From assembly GCF_002252985.1 (NCBI RefSeq), contig NZ_NHPJ01000059.1, positions 1-64,000 of the forward strand: a stretch of DNA of 64,000 bases, read 5' to 3'. Under the pieces are notes generated by a model. The model was not told the origin of the DNA and did no database searches. It saw nothing but the letters and a program-made list of their open reading frames with translations. Positions 15,443 through 24,838 of this stretch are shown one piece after another (position 1 is the first letter of the stretch; each line of letters starts with the position of its first letter). The DNA comes from Halorubrum halodurans. Its GTDB lineage: Archaea; Halobacteriota; Halobacteria; Halobacteriales; Haloferacaceae. Both the position numbers and the translations under genes were made by a program.

Positions 15443-17365
15443 ATGGATACCCAATCGATCGAACAGTACTATCGCCAACATCGGAAGGCCATCGTCGTCG
15501 CGATGAGTGGTCTCCTCTACGCTGGCGGCTGGAGTATCGGCTACGTCCCCGGCTTTGACGCCGCGAGCACCGCGATCTTGATCCTCGCGGCGATCATCGG
15601 CGGCTACGACATCGCCAAGACCGCCTACTACGAGGTCAAAAGCCGAACACTCGGCATCAAGACGCTGGTGACGCTGGCCGCTGTCGGCGCGATCGCTATT
15701 GGATCGTACTGGGAAGCCGCCGCGGTGGTCTTCCTGTTCGCGCTGGGATCGTACCTCGAAGGGCGGACGATGCGCAAGACGCGTAACGCGCTCGAAGAGC
15801 TCCTCGAAATGACGCCGGATACGGCCACCGTGCGCCGCGACGGCGAGCAAAAAGAGGTGCCCGCTCGCGAGGTCGAAGCGGGCGAGATTGTCATCGTCAA
15901 ACCCGGCGAGAAGATCCCCGTCGACGGCGACGTCGTGGAGGGGGAAAGCGCCGTCAATCAAGCACCGGTCACCGGCGAGAGCGCCCCCGTCCACAAGGCC
16001 GACGGCGACGAGGTCTACGCCGGGACGGTCAACCAGGAAGGAGCGTTGGAAGTCACGACTACCGGTACCGGCACGGACACGACGCTCCAACGGATCATTC
16101 AACGCGTCGAGGGGGCCCAAGAGGCCCAGTCGCCGACCGAGAGTCTGATCGACCGCTTCGCCAAATACTACACCCCGGCCGTTATCGCGCTCGCCATCGG
16201 AGCGTACGCGGTCACGCAGAACGCGGTCCTCTCGCTAACGCTGCTGGTCATCGGCTGTCCCGGTGCGCTGGTCATCGGGCCGCCGGTGAGCATTGTCTCG
16301 GCCATCGGTAACGCCGCGCGAAACGGCGTTCTCATGAAGGGCGGTGAGCACCTCGAGCAGGCGGGTAAGATCGACCTGGTCGCCTTTGACAAGACCGGCA
16401 CGCTCACGAAAGGCGAGACGGCAGTCGCCGACGTCGAAGGATTCGACGCCGATGACGACGAGGTGCTGGACCTGGCAGCCATCGCCGAAATGAAGAGCGA
16501 ACACCATCTCGGCGACGCCATCCTCGATGCGGCCCAGAACCGCCGGGACCCCGTGACCGACGGTGGGGCAACTACCGCCGAATCGGGCACTCGGTCGCCG
16601 ACGGAGACCGGCTCGCTCTCCGAACCGGACGACTTCGAGGTAGTCGCCGGGAAGGGCGTCGTCGCTCACCACGACGACCGCGAGATCGTCGTCGGGAACC
16701 GCGCGCTCCTCGACGAGCGCGGAATCGACCTTCCGAACGACGTCGCCGAGTACGTCCGCGACCGTGAGGAGCGCGGCGAGACCGCCATCCACGTCGTCCT
16801 CAACGGAACTGTAGTCGGCGCTATCGCGCTCCACGATGAACTGCGCGACGCTGCGCCTGGCGTCATCCAGGAGTTACGGGACGCCGGGATCGAGGCGGTG
16901 ATGCTTACCGGCGACAACGAACGCGTCGCGGCCGCGGTCGCCGAAGAGATCGGCATCGACGACTACCGCGCCGAGTTGCTGCCCGAGAACAAACAGGATG
17001 TCGTTACGGAGTACCAGGCCGATGGGCACGTCGTGGCGATGACCGGCGACGGCATCAACGATGCGCCGGCGCTGGCGACCGCTGACGTCGGCATCGCCAT
17101 GGGTGCAGCCGGGACGGATACCGCCATCGAGACGGCGGACATCGCGTTGATGGCCGACGACCTCGAGCGCATCCCCTACGCGGTGAAACTCAGCAAAGCC
17201 ACGCGCTGGAATGTCCTCGAAAACGTCGGGCTGGCCCTCGTGGTGGTGACGATGCTGCTCGCGGGCGTGCTGACGAGCTACGTCACCCTCGCGCTCGGGA
17301 TGCTCGTCCACGAGGCCAGCGTCCTCGCCGTGATCGGCAACGGCATGCGCCTGCTGCGGTACTGA
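15443..17365 (+). CDS. P1B-type metal ATPase with CPG motif
   Basis: 640 residues starting at the ATG at 15443 after RBS-like GGAG. P-type core: TGES loop (VTGESAPVH), phosphorylated Asp in DKTGTLT (about residue 316), hinge GDGINDAP. The membrane metal site at residues 272-274 reads CPG instead of the usual CPC or SPC. The last helix has HEAS (His 623), recalling the HEGxT motif of P1B-4 ATPases. No HMA domain is fused; a separate HMA protein precedes it. About six helices, short like P1B-4. It exports a transition metal; which one is not readable. Confidence 0.9.
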   Translation: MDTQSIEQYYRQHRKAIVVAMSGLLYAGGWSIGYVPGFDAASTAILILAAIIGGYDIAKTAYYEVKSRTLGIKTLVTLAAVGAIAIGSYWEAAAVVFLFALGSYLEGRTMRKTRNALEELLEMTPDTATVRRDGEQKEVPAREVEAGEIVIVKPGEKIPVDGDVVEGESAVNQAPVTGESAPVHKADGDEVYAGTVNQEGALEVTTTGTGTDTTLQRIIQRVEGAQEAQSPTESLIDRFAKYYTPAVIALAIGAYAVTQNAVLSLTLLVIGCPGALVIGPPVSIVSAIGNAARNGVLMKGGEHLEQAGKIDLVAFDKTGTLTKGETAVADVEGFDADDDEVLDLAAIAEMKSEHHLGDAILDAAQNRRDPVTDGGATTAESGTRSPTETGSLSEPDDFEVVAGKGVVAHHDDREIVVGNRALLDERGIDLPNDVAEYVRDREERGETAIHVVLNGTVVGAIALHDELRDAAPGVIQELRDAGIEAVMLTGDNERVAAAVAEEIGIDDYRAELLPENKQDVVTEYQADGHVVAMTGDGINDAPALATADVGIAMGAAGTDTAIETADIALMADDLERIPYAVKLSKATRWNVLENVGLALVVVTMLLAGVLTSYVTLALGMLVHEASVLAVIGNGMRLLRY

Positions 17366-17406
17366 ACGGACTCGAATCACGAACGAGCGATCGCAACCGA
17401 CTCACA

Positions 17407-18060
17407 ATGTCAGAAAACACGACTCCGACCGACACGAACCGCACCGAGGAGAATTGGGCTGTCGAATACGACGTCGAACCGATCCGCGTCCGCGATCCCG
17501 TCGCGGAAGCACTCGGTGTCCTCAAGCCGGGTGCCCCGTTCGTCATCACCTATCGAGACGCGGTGAAAGAAGCGGGACACTCCTGTCCGACCGCCTCGGG
17601 TGCCTACCGGATCGCCCAGCTCGGACTCGACGCTCTGTATCCCGACAGCGATCCCGTCCGAAGCGAGATCGAAGTGCAGGCGGCCGGTCCCCGGGACGAC
17701 GCCACATACGGCGTGATGAGCCGCATCGTCTCGCACGTGACCGGCGCGACCGAAGACGACGGCTTCGGCGGACTCGCCGGCGGCTACGGCGGACGCCGTG
17801 ACCTCTTGCGGTTCGACGCGTTAGACCCGGACACTCCGGACCCGACGTTCCGCTTCCGACGAACCGACACGGACGCGACTATCGAAGTGACCTACCACGT
17901 CAGCAAGCTTCCTGACGGTGGACCCGCGATCGGAAACCTCCAGCAGATTCTCGATGGGTCAGCGAGCGACCAGCAACGAGAGGCCTTCGCTGACGCCTGG
18001 CATCGCCGCGTACAGATAGTCCTCAGCGACGACTCACTGTTCACCGTGGAATCAGCCTAG
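17407..18060 (+). CDS. FmdE-like protein linked to the metal ATPase
   Basis: 217 residues. The motif AGHSCPTASGAYRIAQLG resembles the GHxCPxxxxGxR metal-binding motif at the start of FmdE-type domains (His and Cys ligands). Later glycine-rich GGLAGGYGGRRDLL and a C-terminal helical part are not recognised. Same strand, 41 bases after the ATPase, so probably in its operon. It could bind or sense the exported metal. FmdE membership rests on the motif alone. Confidence 0.55.
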   Translation: MSENTTPTDTNRTEENWAVEYDVEPIRVRDPVAEALGVLKPGAPFVITYRDAVKEAGHSCPTASGAYRIAQLGLDALYPDSDPVRSEIEVQAAGPRDDATYGVMSRIVSHVTGATEDDGFGGLAGGYGGRRDLLRFDALDPDTPDPTFRFRRTDTDATIEVTYHVSKLPDGGPAIGNLQQILDGSASDQQREAFADAWHRRVQIVLSDDSLFTVESA

Positions 18061-18123
18061 AACCGTCAGTAACATCGGTACGATGGGTTTGGATAGCCGG
18101 TCACGATTTTTGCCGTAGGGGTG

Positions 18124-18765
18124 TCACACGTCCATATGTTCCTCGACGAACCAGTGGATGATGTGCCCCTCTGCTCGATGGAGCAGGTCGCTACACGTCG
18201 CGTTCGCGATGTCGAGCACTTCGGCCACGTCGCTCAACGTCGATTCCCGCGGTGCGCGGTAGTAGCCCGCTTCGACAGCGGCGAGCAGCACCTCCTGCTG
18301 TCGGTCGGTCAGTAACTGGTCAGCTTGGCTCGCATCGATCTCGCGGACGTACTCGATCGCGAAGCCGATGCCCAAATCGTCGAGGTGATCGCCGAGACTC
18401 GAGAGTCGACTCGTCGATGTCGTCATCTCCCACGTAGCCTCTCCATTCTGAATGTCGAAGGGCATCTTGAGCGGGACACCAGCTCGCAAGACCGGGAGAA
18501 GCGGGAGCGGATTGGAAGTCTCTATCTGGATGAGCGCCTCGTCGTCGTGCTTCCAGAGCAGTTCGAGATCCTCGACGTCGTCACGTGACTGAATGTCGGT
18601 AATGAGGGGGAGCGGGTCAGCTGTCGTGAGTCGAACTAGTCCGATCCCGGTTCTCTCGCCGGGAATACTCGTGACGACTTGAAATACCACGTCCGGATGA
18701 GCGGTTGAGAGGTCTCCGATCCAGGTGTGTTCCGGGAGATCAACTGTGAGTTGCGCGTGCGGCAT
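18124..18765 (-). CDS. HTH_10 (bacterio-opsin activator-type) regulator
   Basis: 213 residues. The N-terminal 150 residues form the strand-rich domain typical of haloarchaeal Bat-like regulators, without visible cysteine clusters. The C-terminal HTH_10 (LTDRQQEVLLAAVEAGYYRA, LSDVAEVLDIANATCSDLL) ends in HWFVEEHMDV. It is divergent from the S-layer-domain/RND exporter operon; repeated CGAATATATTAG sites lie between them. Probably a local regulator of that exporter. Confidence 0.8.
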   Translation of the reverse strand: MPHAQLTVDLPEHTWIGDLSTAHPDVVFQVVTSIPGERTGIGLVRLTTADPLPLITDIQSRDDVEDLELLWKHDDEALIQIETSNPLPLLPVLRAGVPLKMPFDIQNGEATWEMTTSTSRLSSLGDHLDDLGIGFAIEYVREIDASQADQLLTDRQQEVLLAAVEAGYYRAPRESTLSDVAEVLDIANATCSDLLHRAEGHIIHWFVEEHMDV

Positions 18766-18810
18766 CGTCGGTAGTGTAGCATACTAGATCCCTTATAATA
18801 GCAGTAGACA

Positions 18811-18956
18811 CGAATATATTAGGGATTCAGTTAACGATCCGCACTGGTCACGAACCAGCCGAGGGCTATCGTCGCGAGTGGCATCAGATCCGCTGTAAGA
18901 CATCGAACTCGGCGTGGTTAGATGCGAATATATTAGCATACAACGGATATATTCGC
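18811..18956. promoter_or_regulatory. Repeated CGAATATATTAG operators between regulator and exporter
   Basis: CGAATATATTAG occurs at 18811-18822 and 18925-18936 as a direct repeat. The second copy also forms an inverted repeat: GCGAATATAT (18924-18933) with ATATATTCGC (18947-18956), 13-base spacer. The right arm ends 41 bases before the exporter operon start. AT-rich TATA-like DNA overlaps the arms, so binding would block or recruit at the promoter. Confidence 0.6.
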
Positions 18957-18997
18957 GTAAATAACCAACGTTCTAGTCCCCCTTTTGATCAACTAAC

Positions 18998-20677
18998 GTG
19001 CCAAACATCCCATTCAATCGTCGAGATGATGACGATACGCGAGACACACGGAGTCGCATCCGCAGAAGTGTTATTCTCGTATTGTTCCTCACGGTAGTCC
19101 TCTTGTTGACTCCCATTAGTGGCATCGGTCTCGTGGACGCACAAGAAACGACGAGCGACGACCGGTTCGTTCGCGGCGAACCCGACCTCGACGTGCATGT
19201 TCCGTCGAACACGGTCGCTCCGGGCCAGACCCAAGCGATCGAGCTGTTCGTTACGAACGACGGGGAGATCCAGGTCGGGTCAGTCAACAACCGCAATACC
19301 GTTACCAAAGCACGGAACGTACGAGCGACCGTCGAGGCCGATGATGACTCGCCGATCACGGTCGAGACCGGAACGCAAGCGGTGGGCTCAGTTACGAACG
19401 ACCAACCGAAGGGTACCTCGTTCCGACTGACAGTCCCCGAAGACGCCGACCCCGGTGAATACGACTTGGACGTCGAACTCGACTACTCGTTCACGAGACA
19501 GATATCCGATCGGTCAGGCATAACGGATGAACGGTCCGCATCGGAGACTCGAACGGTTACGATCGAGATCGACGACGACGCCCAATTTATCGTCCGGAAC
19601 ACGTCCACGTCCGCGCAGATCGGTGACTCGGGTGAATTGTCGTTGGAAATGGAGAACGTTGGAACGCGGACAGCGTATAACGCGAGCGTCAGGACGACAT
19701 CGACAAACGGGAACGTCGTCTTTGGCGAGTCCGCGGTCGATGAGACGCACGCCGGATCGTGGGAGCCAGGCGAGGTAAAAAGGGTCACGCACGACGTTTC
19801 CGTCAGAGACGACACCAGCGTTCGTCCGTACACGTTCGACACTGCCGTCTCGTTCGACGACCGCGACGGGATCGAGAACGTGGACGACGGGATCAGTAGC
19901 AGTGTGTCACCGCTTCCCGCACAGGCGTTCGAGGTCGAACTGACCGAGTCGACGCTCCGGGTCGACGAGGAGGGGTGGATCCGCGGCGAAGTGACGAACA
20001 CCGGACCGGCTACCGCCGAAAGCGTCGAGCTCCGCGCTCCGCTGGCGGATCCGAACCTGTATCCGATCGAGAACTCGTACGCCGTTGGGACGCTTGAACC
20101 GGGAGAGACGGCGTCGTTCGCACTGCGCCTCGATGTCGGCGGCGAAGCCGAAGCGATTCGGAAACTCATCGACGTAGACGTTCGGTATCGGACCATGGAC
20201 CGCAACAAGCGGGTGGACGACGACGGTGACGTGATCGTCGATGTACAGGACCGTCGCAGCGAGTTCCGCCTCGCCTCACAGCAAGATCAGATCACCGCCG
20301 GAGAGACAGAAACCATCACTATCGAGGTGACCAACAATCTTGACGAGACAGTTACTGATATCGAACCGAAACTGTTCACCGACGATCCGCTGTCCGCCCC
20401 CGATGACATCGCGTTCGTTCCCGAGTTGAAACCTGGAGAAACGACGACGATTCGCTTCGAAGTGAGCGTCGGCCAAGACACGGTACCGAAGACGTACGCG
20501 GCGACCGTCGACATGCGGTACGACGACGCCGACGGCGAAAGCCAGATCTCCGACACGCATCGGGTGACGATCACGGTCGGTGAGCCCGCCGAGACGACGA
20601 ACCCGCTTCTCATCGGGGTCGCCGTCGCACTCCTCGTCGTTCTCACGGCGGGGCTGTATGCTTGGAGGCTCCGATAA
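18998..20677 (+). CDS. Secreted/anchored protein with S-layer-type (COG1361/NEW3-like) domains
   Basis: 559 residues with a GTG start. An N-terminal hydrophobic segment (SVILVLFLTVVLLL) is a signal or anchor, followed by repeated Ig-like domains with the pattern PGQTQAIELFVTNDG, PGETASFALRLD and AGETETITIEVTN (CARDB/NEW3-type). A C-terminal helix (LLIGVAVALLVVLTAGLYAW) with a short basic tail anchors it. It precedes the RND exporter by 15 bases. Such proteins are common partners of archaeal RND transporters and may act as an extracytoplasmic adaptor. Confidence 0.8.
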   Translation: MPNIPFNRRDDDDTRDTRSRIRRSVILVLFLTVVLLLTPISGIGLVDAQETTSDDRFVRGEPDLDVHVPSNTVAPGQTQAIELFVTNDGEIQVGSVNNRNTVTKARNVRATVEADDDSPITVETGTQAVGSVTNDQPKGTSFRLTVPEDADPGEYDLDVELDYSFTRQISDRSGITDERSASETRTVTIEIDDDAQFIVRNTSTSAQIGDSGELSLEMENVGTRTAYNASVRTTSTNGNVVFGESAVDETHAGSWEPGEVKRVTHDVSVRDDTSVRPYTFDTAVSFDDRDGIENVDDGISSSVSPLPAQAFEVELTESTLRVDEEGWIRGEVTNTGPATAESVELRAPLADPNLYPIENSYAVGTLEPGETASFALRLDVGGEAEAIRKLIDVDVRYRTMDRNKRVDDDGDVIVDVQDRRSEFRLASQQDQITAGETETITIEVTNNLDETVTDIEPKLFTDDPLSAPDDIAFVPELKPGETTTIRFEVSVGQDTVPKTYAATVDMRYDDADGESQISDTHRVTITVGEPAETTNPLLIGVAVALLVVLTAGLYAWRLR

Positions 20678-20692
20678 TGCCGGTTCGAAACG

Positions 20693-23170
20693 ATGAATGA
20701 CGAGCACATCCTCGTCTCGGCACTGAGCGACTGGATCGTTAACCATCCGGTACAGGTCGTCGTCCTGTTTCTACTGCTCACTGCCGGGTTTGCAACCGGA
20801 ATGAACGATATCCGGATGGAGGGCGGAACCGACCAGTTCTCCGAAGACATCGATGCGTACCAAGTCAACGAGTATGTCGACGAGACGTTTGGCTCCACCT
20901 TCGAGGACGATCCGGATACGACGCTCCTGCTTCAGGACGATCGAGATGTTCTTTCGAAGGAGAGCCTGTTGCGGATGCTCTCCGTCCAACGCGAGATAGA
21001 GGACCGCACCTCACAGCGCGTAATAGAGATGGCGAGTCCGGCAGGATTCGTGGCGACCGAACTTGATCCATCGGCCACGACGACCGACGCGCAGATCCGA
21101 ACGATACGGATGGCAACTGACACGGAAGTGCGGCGGGCGATACGGGTCCAAAGCGAGAATCCGGAGTTCATACGGCTGGTTGGAGATGACTTCAGTCCGC
21201 AATCCGCATCCGCCACGGCGGCGATCGGCGTCGTCAGCCACGATGCAAAAGACAATTCTGAAACCTTCGAACAGATCCAACTCGAAACACAGCGTATCGC
21301 GAACGCAGCTGACGGGGATATCCGGGTGTTCGGTTCGGGAATCTCCGAACACGAGAATATGCAGGTCTTACAGGATTCGCTCTCGGCGTCGATTCCTGCG
21401 GTCATCATCCTGCTGGTTCTCTTCTTGGCGATCTCCTATCGTGACCCGTTCGACCTGTTTTTAGCCGTTGTCGGGCTTGCGATGTCGTTGATCTGGACGT
21501 TCGGCTTCCTCGGCCACGCTGGAATCCCGTTTACCCAGTTACAGGTGGCCTTACCGCCACTTCTGCTGGCTATCGGTGTCGATTTCGGGATCCACGTCAT
21601 CAATCGCTACCGCGAGGAGATCGACGACTCTGCGGTTGCAGATCCTGTCGATAACGCGACGGTGGCAAAAACGGTTCGCCGGGCAATCGCTCCGCTCATG
21701 GTGGCGTTCTTCATGGTAACGACGACATCGGTGATTGGATTCTCCGCAAACATGGCGAGCGGGCTGTCGCCCATCGCCGACTTCGGGCTCGTCGCCGCGG
21801 TCGGAATCGTCGCCGTAATGTTGATCTTCGCCGTGTTTTTGCCGGCCGCAAAGCTCCTGGTCGAGCAGCTCCGGCACCGAACGCCGTTACCGGCGTTCAC
21901 CTCGAAACCGCTTGGTGACGAAGATTCGATACTGGGGAGGTTCATTCCGTATCATCTCAACATTACGAACCGCATGCCCGTGTTGTTCCTGCTCGTGTTG
22001 GTGGTGACTGCCGGGGCAGCGGGCTACTACGGGCAGGACGTTGGATCGTCGTTCGAGGACGAGGATATGCTCCCTCCCGAGGAGCTTCCGGACTACTTAA
22101 ACGCGCTGCCGGCAGGACTGCAGCCCGGAACGTACACCGTCACGGAGAGCCTCGGTTTCCTCGAAGACGAGTTCGAGACGACGGAGGATGAGACCGTAAC
22201 GATATATCTACAGGGATCGTTCGCGGAGGACCACGCGTTGGAGTCGATCCATCGGGCGGGGAACGATCCTCCATCGTCGGTCGTCACCGACGACTCTCGA
22301 CAAGCCGAGACGACGAGCATTTTGACCGTGATCGACGCCTACGCCGAGGAGTCCGCGTCGTTCAAGGCATTGGTTGAACGGAGCGATCGGACGGATAACG
22401 GCGTTCCAGACGCCAACGTGGAGCGCATTTACGACGAATTGCTTTCCTCGCCATACGAAACGGAAGCGCTCCGATACATCACTGCGGACTACCGAGAGAT
22501 GCGGATCGTCTACTCCGTCGAGACCGATTCGACCGACGCGGCGATCACCGCGGATGCGGAGTCAATAGCGGACGGGCCCTACCGATACGAAGCCATCGAG
22601 AGCGGAGACATCATTGTGTTCCAGCGGGTCTCCGAGGAGGTCCGCAACTCGGCGATCACGGCGTTGATGATCGCTCTCTCGCTCGGCGTGATCTTCCTGA
22701 CGGGACTGTACTACGCGCTAGAACGACGGCCGATATTGGGCGTAGTGACGCTCTCGCCGATCATCATCACACTCCTGTTTCTGGTTGCAACCATGCGGTA
22801 CCTCGGTATCCCGTTCAATACGCTCACGGCGACAATTCTGTCGGTCACGGTCGGAATCGGCATCGATTACGCGATCCACGTCGTTCATCGGTTCACCGAA
22901 GAGTTCGATGCCAGGGACGACGGGCTCGCTGCGGCCCGGATTACCCTTCAAGGAACTGGCGGTGCCCTATTCGGAACCACAGTCACGACTGCGAGTGCCG
23001 GTATCGCGTTGTATTATCTCTCGATCACACCGATCCTGATCCAGTTCAGAGCGTTGATCGCCATTAGCGTCACCTACGCGTTCATCGCTTCCACCGTTGT
23101 GCTTCCGGTGGTCCTCATCATGTGGACCCGATGGGAGTCCGCTAGGGAGACACATGGGTCGTGGTATTGA
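20693..23170 (+). CDS. RND-superfamily exporter (MMPL/HAE3-like)
   Basis: 825 residues in two homologous halves. Each half has one helix, a large outer domain (about residues 35-215 and 430-640) and five helices. Sterol-sensing-like segments carry the signature GVDFGIHVINRYREE in half 1 and GIGIDYAIHVVHRFTEE in half 2, with aspartates that relay protons. Related archaeal proteins move lipids or hydrophobic compounds. Second gene of the operon; regulated with the upstream partner. Substrate unknown. Confidence 0.85.
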   Translation: MNDEHILVSALSDWIVNHPVQVVVLFLLLTAGFATGMNDIRMEGGTDQFSEDIDAYQVNEYVDETFGSTFEDDPDTTLLLQDDRDVLSKESLLRMLSVQREIEDRTSQRVIEMASPAGFVATELDPSATTTDAQIRTIRMATDTEVRRAIRVQSENPEFIRLVGDDFSPQSASATAAIGVVSHDAKDNSETFEQIQLETQRIANAADGDIRVFGSGISEHENMQVLQDSLSASIPAVIILLVLFLAISYRDPFDLFLAVVGLAMSLIWTFGFLGHAGIPFTQLQVALPPLLLAIGVDFGIHVINRYREEIDDSAVADPVDNATVAKTVRRAIAPLMVAFFMVTTTSVIGFSANMASGLSPIADFGLVAAVGIVAVMLIFAVFLPAAKLLVEQLRHRTPLPAFTSKPLGDEDSILGRFIPYHLNITNRMPVLFLLVLVVTAGAAGYYGQDVGSSFEDEDMLPPEELPDYLNALPAGLQPGTYTVTESLGFLEDEFETTEDETVTIYLQGSFAEDHALESIHRAGNDPPSSVVTDDSRQAETTSILTVIDAYAEESASFKALVERSDRTDNGVPDANVERIYDELLSSPYETEALRYITADYREMRIVYSVETDSTDAAITADAESIADGPYRYEAIESGDIIVFQRVSEEVRNSAITALMIALSLGVIFLTGLYYALERRPILGVVTLSPIIITLLFLVATMRYLGIPFNTLTATILSVTVGIGIDYAIHVVHRFTEEFDARDDGLAAARITLQGTGGALFGTTVTTASAGIALYYLSITPILIQFRALIAISVTYAFIASTVVLPVVLIMWTRWESARETHGSWY

Positions 23171-23329
23171 CCCAATTTCTGGTTCGACAGCCACTTGTTC
23201 GAGTAATATGTGGGACCCACACAGATCGGCCCGGGATCGCATGGATCCATAGGTCGCCGTTCCGGTCGGTCTTTGCGTTCACATCGGCGCCAAATTTATT
23301 ATAACTGACTGAACTATCAGCGACCACCC

Positions 23330-23989
23330 GTGGCTGATACGATTCTGGTCAAGTTAGCGATCCCCGCCTGCGACCGCTGTCCCGTAGCCACGCTTTCGGA
23401 GCGGACGCCCCTGCGAGAGGTTCGGATCGATCCCACCGACGAACGGGTCGACTTCGTCGCCAGCGAACTCACGTCTGACCCGCCGGGAGACCTAGAGCTA
23501 CTGGAGTTCGCCGGGGAGATACACGGACGATACGACCTAGAGAGGACCGCATCCAATCTCGAGGGCGACACGTGCGACGACTGCGCCTGCGACGAATTTC
23601 CGCCGGCGTTCTCGAGTGTCCCGGTGTCGCCGCGGGAGGCCCGGATCGACGACGGCGAGCTGATCGTCACCTTCGTGCTGACCGGGTACGGCGAGCTGCA
23701 GGCGGTCGTCAACGCGTTCGACGCGACCGAAGTCCGCCAGATCCTCGTCGATCGGGACGTAGAAGACGGCGACGGGCGGTCGGACGTCGTTCCGATCGAC
23801 CTGACCGGCGTGACGGAGCGACAGGCGACGGTCGCCGCGCTCGCGGTCGAGAAGGGGTACTTCGAGCCGGACGGCGCTACCGCCGACGAGATCGCCGCCG
23901 AGCTCGGGGTGGCCAAGTCGACCGTCTCGGAGCACCTCCGGCTCGTGACGGCCACCGTGCTGTCCCAGCTGTTCGGCGAGGGTACTTAA
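23330..23989 (+). CDS. narO: NarO-type cysteine-rich HTH_10 regulator (copy 2), next to the nar operon
   Basis: 219 residues with a GTG start; TTTATTATA about 30 bases upstream suggests a leaderless transcript. N-terminal ACDRCPVAT and central CDDCACDEFPPAF give the Cys-x(n)-Cys-x-Cys pattern of NarO, the haloarchaeal regulator of nitrate respiration. The C-terminal HTH_10 (LTGVTERQATVAALAVEKGY, DEIAAELGVAKSTVSEHL) is the DNA-binding domain. It lies directly upstream of the nitrate reductase operon on the same strand, so it is the best candidate for its activator. The name is by analogy; copy 1 at 13532 could also be the orthologue. Confidence 0.8.
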   Translation: MADTILVKLAIPACDRCPVATLSERTPLREVRIDPTDERVDFVASELTSDPPGDLELLEFAGEIHGRYDLERTASNLEGDTCDDCACDEFPPAFSSVPVSPREARIDDGELIVTFVLTGYGELQAVVNAFDATEVRQILVDRDVEDGDGRSDVVPIDLTGVTERQATVAALAVEKGYFEPDGATADEIAAELGVAKSTVSEHLRLVTATVLSQLFGEGT

Positions 23990-23994
23990 ATCGC

Positions 23995-24005
23995 CGAATA
24001 GTTCG
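23995..24005. promoter_or_regulatory. CGAA-N3-TTCG dyad upstream of the nar operon
   Basis: CGAATAGTTCG lies 5 bases after the NarO-type gene and about 200 bases upstream of the first nar gene. The spacer is 3 bases instead of the 4 seen around nirK. No other regulator-like repeat stands out in 23990-24202; an AT-rich stretch (GTAATTAATTCC, about 24065) may be the promoter. Confidence 0.45.
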
Positions 24006-24202
24006 GGAGTAGCTAGTTGTTCGTTTCGGGTCCTAGGGTACAGTATGTCACGACTCTGTATTCCGTAATTAATTCCGTGACCGGACGCCCGCGAGGCACC
24101 GAGAGCTCACAAGCGATCGCCGCGGCGGACGGCGGGCCGGCGCCGCGGGGCCGCGTTCGTACCGCCGAGCCGGCTCAACGACACGACACACGACACACAC
24201 CT

Positions 24203-24838
24203 ATGGACAGACGAACGATCGCGATCCTCCTCATCGTGCTCGCCGTGCTGCTGCCGACGTGGTACGTCGGCCTGCACGGCGAGCCGCCCTCGGAGGAGGT
24301 CAGGATCGACCAGAGCGTGAGCGAGATGCAGCCGCTGGAGGGGTTCGTCGACGCGCCGAACAAGCTCTCACCGAGTCAGGTCGGCGTGATCGTCTGGGTC
24401 GCCCTGTTCGGGCTTCTCGGAGCCATGGCGTTCTTCCACCGCTTCATGAACCGAGCCGCCCGCCCCGACGCGAGCGGTGGGGGACCGAGCGACGCCGGCG
24501 GCGCTGACGACCCGGCCGCGTCCGACGGCGGGCTCAACGCCCCGCCGCCGGACGGGACGAACCGGGCGACGTTCCCCTGGTTCGAGACGGAGGACCGGTG
24601 GGTCGTCCAGTACCACGACGCGAGCGACGCCATCGAGGGGCTCGTCGCGATGGGCGGGCTCACCGTCCTCGCTATCGTCTTCTCGGCGCTGCTGACGGCC
24701 GAGTACCTCACTCTGGCGCGCACCCAGTACTTCGGCGTGTACGCCTTCGGGCTGTTCATGTCGCTGCTGGGCTCGACGGTGTCGTACTACGCCTGGTTCA
24801 TGCCACACGTCGAAGTCGCCGAACGGAGGGACCACTGA
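24203..24838 (+). CDS. Membrane protein, first gene of the nitrate reductase operon
   Basis: 211 residues starting at the ATG at 24203. Helix near the N-terminus (IAILLIVLAVLLPTWYVGL), a second at about residues 53-75, a low-complexity Gly/Ala/Asp linker, and two more helices after residue 145 (LTVLAIVFSALLTAEYL, LFMSLLGSTVSYYAWF). A conserved gene of this kind precedes the Rieske gene in haloarchaeal nar operons. No cofactor motif is visible. Ends in a TGATG overlap with the Rieske gene. Confidence 0.7.
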   Translation: MDRRTIAILLIVLAVLLPTWYVGLHGEPPSEEVRIDQSVSEMQPLEGFVDAPNKLSPSQVGVIVWVALFGLLGAMAFFHRFMNRAARPDASGGGPSDAGGADDPAASDGGLNAPPPDGTNRATFPWFETEDRWVVQYHDASDAIEGLVAMGGLTVLAIVFSALLTAEYLTLARTQYFGVYAFGLFMSLLGSTVSYYAWFMPHVEVAERRDH

